Shown here piece by piece: positions 34,150 to 47,799 of a stretch of 64,000 bases of DNA (its first letter is position 1; each line of letters begins with the position of its first letter). Origin of the DNA: Rhynchosporium graminicola. Its lineage: Eukaryota; Ascomycota; Leotiomycetes; Helotiales; Ploettnerulaceae. Position numbers and translations under genes: made by a program. The stretch spans positions 332,555 through 396,554 of the forward strand of contig FJUW01000041.1 in the NCBI GenBank assembly GCA_900074885.1. The letters run 5' to 3'. Under the pieces are notes generated by a model that was not told where the DNA came from, did not search any database, and saw only the letters and a program-made list of their open reading frames with translations.

Positions 34150-37100
34150 TATACCCGATTATAATTAGTATAAACGGGCTAGGAGTCTTTATAAGTAGCT
34201 TAATCGATACTAGAGCGAATAGTTATCTATTTATTAATTATACTCTTACCGGATAACTATTAGAGGCCCTTAGTATCAAAATCGAGCTACTATCTTATTC
34301 TATTCTAATACGTAGGTTCTAATAGTCTATTAGAACTTATATTACCTATTTTATATATTTATACTTTTCTATTAATAGTAAGCGTATTTATAATTACTCT
34401 TTTATTCTTCTTAATTTAGAATAATAAGATATAATTATTAGTATTAAATAGATATAACGATTTTAGGTTAAGCTAGATACGCTCTACTATAAGCTTTTAT
34501 AGCCGGAACGCTATCTAGCTACTCTCTAATATAATAAGAAGATAATTATAACTCTATTACCTTATAAACCTAGTATTAATCGATCTTACTAAATCGATAC
34601 TAACGCGCGGAACTTAGCTATAAACTAGCTAGACTAATAGCGATTATACTAAATAGTAGCGAAATAGGATATTAATATATTATCCTTATTATTTAACTTA
34701 TTTTCGCTTATCACTAAGGAATCCGAACCCTTTCCCGCTCCGAATTCATCGAGAAAGGTACTTACGCTAAAACTCTATTATAAGTACTCCTTTTAACCTC
34801 TAAGGATTTAGAGACTAGTTCTGATTTACTAAATTAGTACTATAGCTTTTTACTTTAATATGAAATGTAAAAGCTCTAAATTATTCTTTATTAGTATTTA
34901 TAAGATAAACTATCTCTTATAAGACTATCTAAATAGTAATTCTCCTAAGGATCCTGATACTAAACGACTTATAGCTAGAAAGCTACCGGAATAGTACTAT
35001 ACCTTTAAAGAAGCCTTTTCTAAGCGGGATTCTAATATTCTTCTATTATATCGCTTATACGATTATAAAATTATTCTAGAAGAATTATTACTTAATATAT
35101 ATTTACTCTTATATTAGTAATCTATAGATAAACTATAAGTAACTAAGAAGTACCTTATAGAGAACTTAGATAAGGGATTTATTAAATCTAGCTAAAGTCC
35201 CTCTATATTACTTATACTATTTATTAAGAAGGCTAATAGAGGATTACGCTTTTATATCAATTATTATAAGCTTAATACGATCACTCGAAAGGATTCCTAC
35301 TTAATACTTAGGATCGATAAGCTCTTAACTTATATATCTAAAGTAGTAATCTTTACTAAACTAGATATCCGAGTAGTATTTAACTATATCTATATAAACT
35401 CTGAATCCGAGGAGTATACTACTTTCCGAACCCGCTTCGGATCTTATAAATATAAAGTATTACTTTTTAAGCTCTATAATAGACCTAGTATATACTAGTG
35501 ATATATAAATAATATACTATTAAATTACTTAGATAATTTCTATATAGCTTACTTAGATAATATTCTTATATACTTAGAAACGCTCTAGGAATATAAGAAA
35601 TATATTAAATTAGTATTATAACGCTTAGTAGATACTAGACTCTAAGTAGATATTAAGAAAAGCAAATTCTATATTACTTAGACTAAATACCTTAGATATA
35701 TTATTACTACTAACGGAATCGAGCCAGATCTTGAGAAAGTAGTACTATTAGTAAACTAGAAGTACCCCGAAACAGTAATAGCTATAAAATCTTTCTTAGG
35801 ATTCTATAAGTTCTACTATTAATTTATTCGGAATTTCGGCCTTATCGCTAAACCTCTCTTAGTGCTTACTCAGCCTATAGTACTATAGAATTTCACTAAT
35901 AATTATAAGAAGTCCTTCGACGATTTATATTAATAGCTACTATTAGTATAGAAACTATATTATTTTAACTCTAAATTATAAATTAAACTAGAAACTAATA
36001 CTTTTAATAATATAATAGCTAGAGTTATCTTCTAATTATATAAAGATAACTAGTAGTATTTAATTAGATTCTACTCTTATATTCTTAGTAAATATAAACT
36101 AAACTAGGAGATCTATAATAAGGAGCTATACGCTATTATTAAGTCTTTCCGGAAATAGAAACTAGAACTTATATCTTTATAATAATATACTAGCGTATAT
36201 ATAGACTATTAATCCCTAGAATACTTTATAACTACTAAGGTCATAACTAGTAAGTAAGCTAGATAGATAGAATTCCTTTCTAAATTTAACTTTTAAATTA
36301 TATATATACTTAGTAAAGATAACGCTAAAGCTAATATCCTTAGCTATAGGGAATAAGATCTAAAGATATAAGAATAATAGAAATAAGATAATAGATCTTA
36401 GGTTTTATTACCTCTAGATTACTTAGACCTTAGGATTAACGCGGAACTAGCTAAGTATTATATCAATTAAATTAGTTATATATACTTAATATCGCTAAGG
36501 ATTAATATACTACCGGAACTTATGTATAACTCCTTTGATTTAATTAAGAAACTATACTAATTTAATTAAGAATTATTCTCTAAGGAATAAAATATATTAA
36601 GAGATAGCTATACTATTAATAATAGTTTACTACTTTATAATAGTTATCTATACGTATAACGCTATACCCTACTATATACTCGTTTAATTAGCGAAATCTA
36701 CGATTAAGTTTCCTCTACTTATCTAAACGCTCGTAAGACTACTAAAATAATTTCTACTTATTACTACTAGAAAGGACTTATATTAGATATAAAATAGTAT
36801 ACTTATAATTACTACTTTTACTAGTACTCTTATTTGAAATAGATAAAATAGTAAGGATTCCTCTACTTATTACTAGTGCTTAGCTACTCTATATAGTATT
36901 TAGCTATAGATTTTAAGGACTTCTCGCTTAATAACTAAGGATTTAATAGGATATTAGTATTTGTTAACTACTTAAGGAAAGACTCCGTATTAATACTATA
37001 CTATCGTAATATCGATACCTATAGGATAGCAATATTATTTATTTAATAGATATATCGTTTCGGATATATACCTAAGTTAATTATATCTAACTAAGGAGCT

Positions 37101-37960
37101 TAGCTAGTCTTATCCTTCTAGTAAGAGTTTTACTATATAATTAGAGTTAAGGTTAAGCTCTTTACCTCTTTCTACTAGTAAACTAATAGATAAATAGAGA
37201 TTATAAACTAGTATATTAACTAACGCCTTAGACCTTTCGTTAATTACTACTAGAGTAACTAAGGCGAACTACTATTAATAATAAACTACGCTTAAGTAAC
37301 TTTACTTTATAATTCTATCAGTATAGCGCTATATACTCTTAAATATAGTATACTACTGCGGAATAGCTAGGATTAGAAGTAACTTATAGTATTAATACTA
37401 TAAGAGAAGCTTAATTATACTAATACTAAATCCTTAGCTAAATATACTAAATCTGCTATTAAGGTTATAAAAGCTAATATACTAGCTACTTAGTAGAGGA
37501 TAAGCGCTATAACTAACCTGAAACGATATAATATTAACTAAGAAGTTAAAGATAAGGTATTTCTCTTTATAAGGAACCTTAAGAATTACTAGCTAAGTAA
37601 GAAGCTATCTAGCCTCTAGGTAGGACTATACTAGGTCCTAGCTAAGATCGGATACTCTTATAAGCTAGATTTACTCCTAGGATCCTCTATATATAATATA
37701 TTTACTCTTAAATTACTTTTTAAGGACTCGGACGACTTATTATTAAGCTAGGAGTTACTAAACCTACTCCCGGAGGTTATTACTACTTAAGAAGAGTAAG
37801 AGTTATAAGATATACTTACTATATAGCTCCTAAGAGGTAATCTGAAGTATTAGGTTAGTTAGCTAAGTTATAACTCGGACTTAACTTAGTATAATACTTC
37901 CGATCTAATAAGTACTCCTTATAAGCTTAGAGACTTCTATACTATTAACTTAAGTAAACC
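34150..37960 (+). pseudogene. RIP-killed gypsy pol relic (PR-RT-RH-IN-chromodomain) of copy A
   Basis: Plus-strand remnants in order. The aspartic protease motif reads LIDTRAN near 34205. Reverse transcriptase shows FTKLDIR at about 35351-35371, YTTFRTRFGSYKYKV, and YLDN (YLDD before RIP) at about 35551. RNase H and integrase remnants follow. A chromodomain-like end lies at about 37790-37960. Most stops are TAA or TAG where Gln or Trp is expected. Confidence 0.8.
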
Positions 37961-38115
37961 TAGACTTCTACGTAAACTAGATTAATAGATTAAGGCTTAA
38001 GAAGACGGGATAGATAACTATAGTTACTTAGAAGATAATAAGTTATTATAGTTATTAATATTAAAATTTATTATAAAGGATAATTCCCTGATTATACTTT
38101 ATAATAATACTATAT

Positions 38116-39013
38116 CTAAAACTCTACTTCCTCTATTACTTCTACTTCTCTAGCTTTCTCTCTTAAGTTCTCCGGAACTTCTAGTAAATCTAGAATATTT
38201 AGAACTAGAACTACTATATCTAACTCCTTACTTAAATCTACTAATATAGCCTTAGTAATAGACTAAGTATAATAGCTAATCTTATAAGGTTTCTTCTTTA
38301 GAGAAAGTCCGAGAGTATCTAGATCTAATACTATCTCTGAACTAGAAAGTAAATTCCTCTTTCCTTTAGTATTAGATATCGTAGCTTTAAATATAGCTTT
38401 CTTCGTAAATTCCTATATAATACTATTTAACTCTTTTATCTACTTTAATACCATTTATATTATTAACTTAGATTTCGCTAAATCTATTATTAAAAGATCT
38501 AGATCTTATATTATATTAGTATTATACTAATATCTAAGGATTTAAGATCTTAACTTATTACTTTAATAAACTCTAACTCCTTAAATACTTTCTTTATAGA
38601 ACGCTTTAAAGCTTAAGTCTCTACTAATTATATAGTAGTAATCTCTAATATAGTAATAGGAGTAGTAGATTTCGTAAGATAATAGATCCGATTAATCGCC
38701 TTATAAGTAGCTACGATACTACCCCGATTTAGCTCCGTATCTTTAGCTTCGCTACTAAGAAGTAAACTAGATAAAATAGTATACTTTATATTAATATAAT
38801 TAAGTAATTATAACGCGTTAGTATATATAACTATATTCAGGTTTAAGTAACTTATATACTTATAATTGCTCTTTAATACTAAATAATACTTATAAAGTTT
38901 AGAGTTAAGCTTATTAAACGAGTATAAGAGTTCTAAAATAAGAGTATTATTATACTTTATCTTAAGGAAAGCGCGAATATACTATAAGTAATATATATAA
39001 TACGCAACTGAAA
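38116..39013 (-). pseudogene. Antisense ORF relic in the tail of copy A
   Basis: Mirror of the better-read relic in copy B (53815-54712). It lies between the end of pol and the 3' LTR, on the strand opposite to gag-pol. About 300 codons of protein-like, charged sequence are interrupted mostly by TAA/TAG at Gln-like positions. Product family not recognised. Confidence 0.5.
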
Positions 39014-39571
39014 GAGTACTAATAGGAACTAGTAAAAGAACTATAGGAGTTAGTATTATAGATCAATAAAACTCTTATACTATACTTAAGGACTATCCCT
39101 AAAACTAAGATAGGAAACTTACTTATATTAAGAGAAGAGTTAATTAAGTTGATTAATATATAAGATTATAGTAGACTACTATAGTAGTTAGTAATAATAC
39201 TTACTCTAGGAGCTATATTATAGTCTAGGGAGAATAAACTTATAAGTTAAAGTAGTTATCGCAGTTAAAAAGGAAAAGCTCTAATATTAATAAACTTCTT
39301 CTTTTATATACTTTACGCCTTACTTAAACTTAACTCTTATTATAAATAGATAAAGTAAATACTACTTACCGCCTGATTTAGAAGCTATAACTAATATAGT
39401 ACTATTATAGCGATATAACTAGTTAGAACCTAATAAAGAATTTACTACTACTAAAGAGTAACTAGCGCTTATTACGCGAATATTAATATAAATAGTTATA
39501 ATAAAGACTAATTCTAGTATAAACTATAACTTTCCGAGCTTAGGGTTAAGCTCTTCTTAGGGGGAGGGTAA

Positions 39572-39839
39572 TATAATAATAGCTCACTTGAATATTATAT
39601 AAGAAGAAAGATAGATAATAGGGCCTAAGTTCATAGGTATCCCGGCAGAACTAGTATCCGACCCGGTATAGTATCGGACTAGTACTAGTATATATATATA
39701 AGGTGCTTTATACCCTATCTCTCTTCTTCTTCCTTCCTTATCTTTTTGTTTTCTTCGTAGTAGACTATATAAGATCGCTCTTAGCCTCCCTACTCGTTTA
39801 TTCTTGCTTATATACCGCCTTGAGTCTTATGTCGTTATA
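39572..39839 (+). repeat. 3' LTR of copy A
   Basis: 268 bp, ending GTCGTTATA. Differs from the 5' LTR by transitions of the RIP type where compared by eye. Confidence 0.9.
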
Positions 39840-40470
39840 CTAATACTAGGACGGTTTTAGTGCTAACAATTAGGCCGATTTATAATACTATCCCCCTTCT
39901 GTCTTAGTATATCCTTACGCTTAAGTATACTTAAGGAAATATTAATATCTACTTATAGCTATCTCCTTCTTTTATTATACCCCCCGAACGCTTAACTAAA
40001 TAAGTCGATTATATTATACTCAGAAGATAAATAGAATTTAGTAATAAAATTATAATATTATATACTAGATATGAAAAAGCGGAATATAAAGAGTATATAT
40101 CGCCTCGCGACCTTAAATTAACCTAATATAGTTATTACGCCCGATTAAATAAATCCTACGATATTCGTATAAGGAACCGAATACTTATAGCTTCCGAATA
40201 GGAAAGTCTAGATTCCTAAATTAAAAAATTAGAAGATAAGAAAAACTTAGCTATAGCTAAGTTCTATATACGAATTATTAAGTTAAAGAAATAGAAACGT
40301 TTCTTATATAAAAAGCAATAAAAAATAATTATTACTAATCTGAATTCGATAGCTAAGCTCGATACTCTTAAAGCTCTAGAAAAAGAAGAAAAGAAGAAAT
40401 AAGAAAGAGAAAGGGTATTTAATAATACTAAGTTAATAAGCGCGGAACTCTCTAGTTCTAATATTCCTAT

Positions 40471-40713
40471 TGTGACGACTAGTCAGATTGGAGGTTTGGA
40501 GGTTTCCCTCTATTAGTGGAAATACTTACTACTAAGCGAGATTACACGAGTAGAGTTTAGGGGCCCCTTTTCACATATATACTTCCCTTCTCTCTCTACT
40601 TCTTCACTCCTTAGTTATAGATTCTAAGTTAATTCTTACTACTTCATATTCTATATAATATGAGGTCTTACCTATTAAGTAGTAAGTAAGACCTTACTAG
40701 AGTAAGCGTTATA
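40471..40713 (+). repeat. Putative 5' LTR of the host gypsy element
   Basis: Begins TGTGACG and may end GCGTTATA (from GCGTTACA). No partner LTR is in the window, so the right limit is a guess. The first 130 bases keep several CpA/TpG. Confidence 0.5.
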
Positions 40714-42499
40714 TTATCTATAACTCTTTTACTTACGTCTAGGAAGATAGTAAATATCTACTTATACTATATCTCTATACCTAGAGCTACTAAACACAAG
40801 AGACTACGCTATATAGAGAAGGCTTATACTAAGTATAAACTTAAAGAATAGCACCTAAATAGAAGTAACCTAAGTCCGATAAATCGATAACCGGTTCTCT
40901 AACTCCCTCTACTTCTACTTATTCCTCAGCGACTCGTAATACTCGCTATAATCTATCCCTCTCTATAGTAGAGAGTGTTCGCGATAACGCCTTATCCGAG
41001 TTAAGCTCTCTAACTCCTACTATAATCAATGAACTTACCGAGTTACTAAACCTCCCTGATAATACCCCTATATTAATAGTAACTATAAGTAACTTATAGG
41101 AAGACCGCGCTTACTAGCTATAAGAAGTAAAGAAAAGACTCGCGGAGAAGAGATAATCAAATACAGACTTATCTATAAAGCTATATTAGTTATAGAACGA
41201 GTTCCGGGAACTACGCTAGTTAACTGCCTAGCGTTCTATTAAGTCTATATCGTTTAATATATTCAATCGCGTATAATACTACTACACTTAATTAAAGAAG
41301 ATAATACTACTCCTATACCTAATAATCGCTATCGAGAATAATCTACTAAAGGAATATTATTAATATTATACGCTATACGTATTAAGAAGATTCCGAACTT
41401 TCTAAATAAGCTCTCTAATAGAATCGACTACTCTCTAAAACTCTAGGAAGTATAGATACGTAACGCCCTCCGGCGCTACTCTAGCTATTTCCTTAACGAA
41501 GATCACTATAAAGATTAGTTACTTAATTAAACAGAAGGAATAGCTAGAACTTACCTAGAACTCTTATTCTTAGAACTAGAATATAATAAGAAAAGCAATA
41601 TAATCGATTCACTTAATATAATTACTTAACTTATCTCCTTCTTATCGAATCCATATGACTAATAAACTATAAGAGCTAGCTATTTAGCGCTAAGGATAGA
41701 TTATAAGCAGACCTTCTAGACGTTCTACTACGAGTTTCATACGCTAGCTCGTAAAGCTAGTATAAATAATTAATCGACTCTGAAAATAGACCTATAAGAG
41801 AAGCTATCCTTATAGCTTCGGAAATAGCTCTTCTAATAGTATAGAACATTAAGAACACTAGAAGAATACGTTAAAGCTATATAAGCTAAAGATTAAAGTT
41901 AATTTATCGAAAAGACTTACTATTCCGAGTCTTTAGCTAAAGCTAGCGCGACTCGGGAACGCCCTATTAATACCTTCTCCTAGCGCTATATTACTAACTC
42001 TTCTTCTTATTCGTAACTAAGCTTTCCTACTCCCGAGAGTACTAGTACGACCGGTAATCAAACCTCTATAAGTCGTATACTATAGTAAAAGCGAAGCGAT
42101 ACTCCGCGAGCTCTATCGCTAGCGAATACTCCTCGTCACTTCACGCCTACCTCGTACTCACGCTTATCGTTAGCTTAGCCTAATACTCTGTATTATATTA
42201 ACGCGATTAATACTAATAATAACGTTAATAGCGAGCTAGAAGATAATAATAATAAAGATACGTATAGTAATACTCAGGAGTATATTAAACCTCTACTAGT
42301 ACAAGACTACGCCTAAGGAAAGACTCCTTCCTAAGTAATATACGAGATATACGATACCTTAACCTTACGAAGCTTCTTAGTAGTTAATCGTTTATTACGC
42401 GTACTACTCTTACTAAGAATAGACTTTCGTATAAGCTACTCGCACTTCTTAATTCTAGAGCTAATAGATACTATTTTATTAATTATTCTTTTCTTAAAT

Positions 42500-44590
42500 C
42501 TCTTTCCTTCTTTCTAAAACCTTTAATTTACTCTCTACTAAACGTAATCCCTATTAAAGGTTTTAATAGTATTAATAATAGTATAATCAGTCACTATATA
42601 ATACTCAACTTAATAGTAGATCGCCGCGTTCAGGCATTTACCCTCTTTCTTATTACTACTCTCGGAAACTATAGTATTATACTTAGAAGGACCTGGCTTT
42701 CGGAATATCAAGTACTCTTAGATACCTCTAAATAATAGATTATTTAGCTACTATATACTCCTCCTAGTAACGTTTATAGCTCTCCGATCGAAATCAAGGA
42801 CTTACGTAAACACCGTACTTACTAGCGCTATTAATACGACGCTAACGAACAAGATAAACGCCTCGATTAGTTCTAAGAAGCGTACGAGGTATAGCGAAAC
42901 GCAGCTAGCTCTCCTATTAATATTTAAGCAGTTATTAACTCTATATCTATTATTAAATAACTGCTACTAAACGCTCGGAAACGCACTTCTAAAGAGACTT
43001 ATAGCTATAAGAATATCTAAAACTCTCCCCTAGAGAGTATACTATAAGTAATAAACCCTTCTCTATTATTACCGCTTAAGGAGAATCGTTTCCCTAGCGT
43101 TTCTATTACTTCCTATAGATATGCCGAGCCTAAGTCTTTATTATCTGAAGAATAAGAAAAGAGTAGTAGAGATAAGTCTTTATATATCAGAAAAGCTACT
43201 GATACATGCCCGAAGTATATACGATTTAGTAACGTTACTATCTATATCCCACGTGAATCTCTAATTCCGACCTAAATAGAAGTCTCTACGTTAAAAACCT
43301 ATATATAAGATTACGCCTATATAACTCATACGATAGATTAATAGTTAAAACTACTCGTAAGACCGTATTATAAATCAATAGAAGCTAATCTATATACTAA
43401 TATAGCTATAACGCTACTATAGAAGCGCTAATAGTAATAAAGATTACCCCCTCTTGTAGTCCTGCCTCTCCGAGAGCCTCCTACGCTAGAGATTTACATA
43501 ATTAGTAGCTTAGCTTTCTATCTCTTATATAAACGTTAGAAGTCTTCTAACGATAAGATCTTTTCTACTACTCTCCACGAGATAGATAAGCTTCTTAATA
43601 ACCGAATCGCAGATTAGTAACGTAATACTTCTATCGTATCTTTAACTATCGACCTTACGGAACGCTATAAAACCGCTTAGTAATTTACTATTAGCTTAAG
43701 CGAATTAGATTCAGAACTATAGATTCCTCACGAGTATAGCTAGTAGATATATATCTTTTCTAAGGAAGCTAGCGATATTCTCCCTCCTTATCGTTTATAC
43801 GATTACTAGATTAAGCTTAAGGAAAGGGCTGAAAAGAGCTTCAAATACTCTCCCTTATATAAGATATCAGCTAAGGAACTTAAAGTAGTAAAAGCGTATA
43901 TTACTAATAACTTAGCTAAAGGTTTCATTAAACCTTCTTAAGCATTATACGCTATACTTATTCTTTTCGTTAAGAAAGCTAATAGAAATCTATAGTTCTA
44001 TATAGACTTTCATATGCTTAATAACCTTATAAGGAAGGATTAATACCTACTACTATTAATCGACGAAACGCTAGCTAGAATCTCTACCGCTAAGATCTTC
44101 ACTAAACTAGATATTCGCTAAGCTTTCTACCGAATTCGAATAGATCTAGCCTCTAAAGAGTATACGACTTTCCGGACCCGCTATAGAGCATATAAATACA
44201 AGGTACTACTATTCGGTCTTACTAATAGCCCTGCGACGTACTAGCAGTATATAAATAATATCTTATTCGACTACCTAGACGACTTCTATATAGTATATTT
44301 AGATAATATTCTAATCTACTCTAACGACCTACTATAGTATTAATTATACGTACACAAGGTATTATAATAATTATAAGATACTAGATTATAAGCTGACCTT
44401 AAGAAATATAAATTCAATATTACTTGCACTAAATACCTTAGATTTATTATCTCTACTTCTAGAATCGAGATAGACTCTGAAAAGGTTAATATCGTACGAT
44501 CTTAGAACTACCTAACTATAGTTAAGGGCATATAATCGTTCTTAGGTTTTTATAACTTCTACTAGCGATTTATTAAAGACTATAGAATAA
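42500..44590 (+). pseudogene. RIP-killed pol relic of the host gypsy element (first segment)
   Basis: Reverse transcriptase remnants read FTKLDIR, a stop in place of Gln, AFYRI, then YTTFRTRYRAYKYKV, LFGLTNSPATY and YLDN, at about 44095-44320. This is the standard gypsy RT order. The segment ends abruptly at the 1,674-bp insertion. Confidence 0.8.
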
Positions 44591-46264
44591 TGTAAGGGGC
44601 GAGCCCCAGGATTAAGCACCGGCGATACCTGTGCTTACTAAGCCTAGCGGCACCCGCATGTTTTCCTTCGGAGCTAGGCTAGAACCTGACTCTCTCCTGT
44701 ATCGAACTTCTTAAATACTACACTTAACTATCTGCGTACGCGTTACTTACTTATAATATTAAGTTCGATTAAATAACTAGCTCCTATAGCTTTTATATTA
44801 GAGTCCGAATAATCGTAGTCGAGGAACGAAGTCTTCGATAAATTATTAATAATAGGATAGTAAAGGTATAGGAGTAATAGAAGCCGAATCGATACTAAGG
44901 ATACCTAGAGAAAGCTCTAGGAACGCGAGATCGATAGATTCTGCTATTCTTAAGCTAAAGTATACCTGATTTATCCCTTAAACCTATAAGATAGAAGCAG
45001 AAAAGTAGCTGAAAATTTTTTATAGGAGTAGAAAGGTAAGGAGTAGCCTAAGGTATAAACTACTCCCGAATAGATAAGAAAAGTAGCGATAATCGGTCAG
45101 TTACTACTTACGAATAAGCGGACGATAAAAGCTATTCGACGGCTTAAGTAGAATATATACCTAAAAGATATAAGGAGCGACTATCGCTAGCTAGTAGCCG
45201 CTTAGGAACGCGCAGATAATAAGAACCCTTCGACGATATCTAAGATAAAGGAAGAAAGTTCACTCTACTTAGAATAGAGAGGTAGCGGCTAGTTAATAGT
45301 AGCTACTATAAAGATATCAGAAGACGATAATATAAAAGGAGCTATAACGAAAGACTACTCCGGGGGTAGATAGCTGCGTAAGCGCTAGCCTCCGGAAGCT
45401 TAAGGAAGGGCTCCGCGATATTAGAAGCAGAAGAAGGTTTATCCTATCTTAAATAAGGAGGCGGTAGCTATATAATAGTAGCTACTATAAAGACGCCGGA
45501 AGATAATAATATAAAAGGGGCCTTAATAAAAGACTACCCCGGGGGTAGATAGCTATATAAGCGCTAGCCTTCGGAAGCTTAAGGAAAGGCTCCGAGATAT
45601 TAGAAGCAGAAGGAAACGCTAGACGTTAATAATAGGGCTATAATAAGGAATTACTCTAGAGATAGCTATATATATATAAGTCTCCGGGGGTTTAAGGAAG
45701 GGCTACGTAAAGTTAGAGATAGAAAGAGATATACTCTATCTAAATAGGAAAGCGATAGTTACTAGAAGGCAGCTGCTATAAAGATAGCGTAAGACTATAA
45801 GGAAGAGGCTAAAGCTATATAGCGATAGCAGAACTACTTAAGTCTCGAGTGCGAGTCGATATTATCAGCTCGCTAGAGGAATAGATAGGAGAGCGATAAT
45901 AACTAGCCGGAGCGCGAGCTATTATAGTTAAAGAAGAGAGAGCGAGTTAAGGAAGTCGGCTAGCCGGATTAAGCGATAATAGAAGCGGAGCGCTAGCTTA
46001 ACGTTTAGTGATAGAACGCGGTTATTAACTATAGGAGGATTCTGCGACTATTTATTACTAGTCTCCGCTAAGAAATAGGAAGGAGGAGGGGAGTAATATA
46101 AGGGGCGAGCCCCAGGATTAAGTACTAGCGATACCTGTGCTTACTAAGCCTAGCGGCACCCGCATGTTTTCCTTCGGAGCTAGGCTAGAACCTAACTCTC
46201 TCTTGTATCGAACTTCTTGAATACTATACTTGACTATCTGCGTACGCGTTGCTCACCCGTGATA
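44591..46264 (+). mobile_element. Non-autonomous mini LTR element, 1,674 bp, 168-bp LTRs
   Basis: Direct repeats of exactly 168 bp (44591-44758 and 46097-46264) begin TGTAAGGGGCGAGCC / TATAAGG and end ATAATA / GTGATA (ACA before RIP). The 5-bp target duplication AATAA is perfect (44586-44590, 46265-46269). A GGAGGAGGGGAG purine tract lies before the 3' LTR. The 1,338-bp interior has no pol motif and carries a 179-bp tandem repeat. It sits inside the RT/RNase H region of the host gypsy. Confidence 0.9.
45283..45638 (+). repeat. Internal tandem repeat, period 179 bp
   Basis: AGCTACTATAAAG recurs at 45301 and 45480, and the blocks CCGGGGGTAGATAGCT and GGAAGCTTAAGGAA repeat at the same offset. 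A third, diverged unit follows (about 45640-45800). Confidence 0.75.
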
Positions 46265-46379
46265 AATAATTATAAAACCTCTTATATAACTCACTAAAAA
46301 CAACGTATTATTTCAGTTCGCTAGAGAGTATAAAGATACCTTTAATTACCTAAAGCACGCTCTCACTTCGGTACTACTC
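46265..46379 (+). pseudogene. RNase H-region fragment of the host gypsy
   Basis: 115 bp between two insertions. The translation FQFAREYKDTF and LKHALTSVLL is the stretch expected between the RT thumb and RNase H of gypsy elements. It continues at 61185 on removal of the insertion. Confidence 0.75.
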
Positions 46380-46875
46380 TGTAACGTTCCTGGTTCTGAC
46401 TAGTACGCGGTATATAGGCTCGTCGGTTAGTATTAGCTATAAAGTAAAGTAAATAAGAAGTTCGGTTCTTAATTGGAATTAAGATATTATAAGCAGGTAT
46501 TAATTGCTATATGAATTTAAGTACGAAGCTCCTATCTAATAGCAGAAGTGCTAGTCTTATATAGAATCTTCGTTCTCTTATGCTAGCTATATAAGACTAT
46601 CTTATAGAGCGCGTAAGCTCTCGCGACCTATCTAGTAGTCTAGTATATCACGTGATCCTAGATTACCTATAGCTATAATACTATTATTACTTTAATATAG
46701 GTAGATATATAGTACTACTCGCTAGTTTATACTATAACTGTATTAGTACTTTTCCTCTAATAGTACTAACTCTTTTCTAGTACTAAAACCCGTCTAGTAC
46801 TTACTACTAGGTAGTATTATTAGTATTCTAGTGCTAGGACAGTTTTAGTACTAAGAACTATACTAGTTTATAATA
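46380..46875 (-). repeat. Left LTR of 496-bp family copy 2
   Basis: 496 bp, TGTAACGTTCC at the left end and TTTATAATA at the right. It is the uninterrupted reference used to place insertions of the 268-bp family at 32063 and 52989. Confidence 0.9.
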
Positions 46876-47523
46876 CTATCTCCCTTCTATCTTAGCGTAT
46901 CCTTATGCTTAAGTACGCCTAAGGAAATATCGATAACTACCTATAGCTATCTTCTTCTTTTATTATACTCCTTAAATACTTAACTAAATAAGTCGATTAT
47001 ATTATACTCGGAAGATAAATAGAATTAAGTAGTAAAATTATAATGTTATATACTAGATATGAAAAGGCGGAATATAAAGAGTATATATCGCCTTACGATC
47101 CTAAACTAACTAGATATAGTTATTACGCTTAACTAAATAAATCCTGCGATATTTATATAAGGAACTAGATACTTATAACTTCCGAATAGAAAAGTCTTAA
47201 TTCCTAAATCGAAAAATTAGAGGATAAAGAAGACTTAGCTATAGCTAAGTTCTATACGCGAATTATAAAGTTAAAGAAATAGAAATATTTCTTATACGAA
47301 TAGTAATAAAAGATAATTACTACTAGTCTGAACTCGATAGCTAAGCTCGATACTCTTAAAGCTCTAGAAAAGGAAGAAAAGGAGAAATAAGAAAGGGAGG
47401 GAGTACCTAATAATACTAAGTTAGCGGGCGCGGAACCCTCTAGTTCTGATATCCTTATTAACCTCTCGTTCGACCTGACGATCGAACTTCCTTTTAACTC
47501 TATTAACTCGCTCTAAGTAGATC

Positions 47524-47791
47524 TGTAACGACACAAGACTTAAGGCGGTATATAAGTAAGAATAAACGAGTAGGGAGGCTAAGAGCGATCTTATATAGTC
47601 TACTACGAAGGAAACAAAAAGATAAGGAAGGAAGAAGAAGAGAGATGGAGTGCAAAGCACCTTATATACATGCGCCGGTACTGGTCCGATACTGTACCGG
47701 GTCGGATACTAGTTCTGCCGGGATACCTGTGAACTTGGGCCCTGTTATCTATCCTTCTTCTCATGTGATATTCAGGTGAGCTGTCGTCACA
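47524..47791 (-). mobile_element. Solo LTR of the 268-bp family, not RIPed
   Basis: Exactly 268 bp from TGTAACGACAC to GTCGTCACA, flanked by a perfect 5-bp duplication AGATC (47519-47523, 47792-47796). Unlike all neighbours it keeps CpA and TpG (GATGGAGTGCAAAGCACC) and the original TG...CA ends. No internal region is present. It lies in the 3' internal part of the 496-bp-LTR element. Confidence 0.93.
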
Positions 47792-47799
47792 AGATCTAA

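Larger units (their letters stand above)
32063..39839 (+). mobile_element. Complete RIPed Ty3/gypsy element, 7,777 bp, 268-bp LTRs (copy A)
   Basis: 5' LTR 32063-32330 and 3' LTR 39572-39839, both 268 bp. Target duplication is CTAGT (32058-32062) and CTAAT (39840-39844). Both derive from CTGGT, which is intact at 61134-61144 context in another copy of the same LTR. A purine-rich tract GGGGGAGGG precedes the 3' LTR. Order inside is gag-like, protease (DT-x-A near 34205), reverse transcriptase, RNase H, integrase and a chromodomain-like end, then a 1.5-kb tail carrying an antisense ORF relic. All frames are full of TAA/TAG. Copy B at 52989 has exactly the same length. Confidence 0.92.
31611..40470 (-). 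mobile_element. Ty3/gypsy element, 496-bp-LTR family, copy 1 (partial, interrupted)
   Basis: The left LTR runs 31611-32062 and resumes at 39845-39887 after the inserted 7,777-bp element (495 bp in total). It is followed by internal sequence 39888-40470 matching 46876-47457 of copy 2. At 40470 it is broken by insertion of another gypsy element (putative target copy CCTAT at 40466-40470), so the rest lies outside the window or is lost. Strand is taken from copy 2, whose pol reads on minus. Confidence 0.8.

Noticed and set aside
47421..47660. Hydrophobic 79-codon minus-strand frame in the repeat block
   Set aside because: It covers the unmutated solo LTR and flanking RIPed DNA, so it is open only because the LTR escaped mutation; not a gene.
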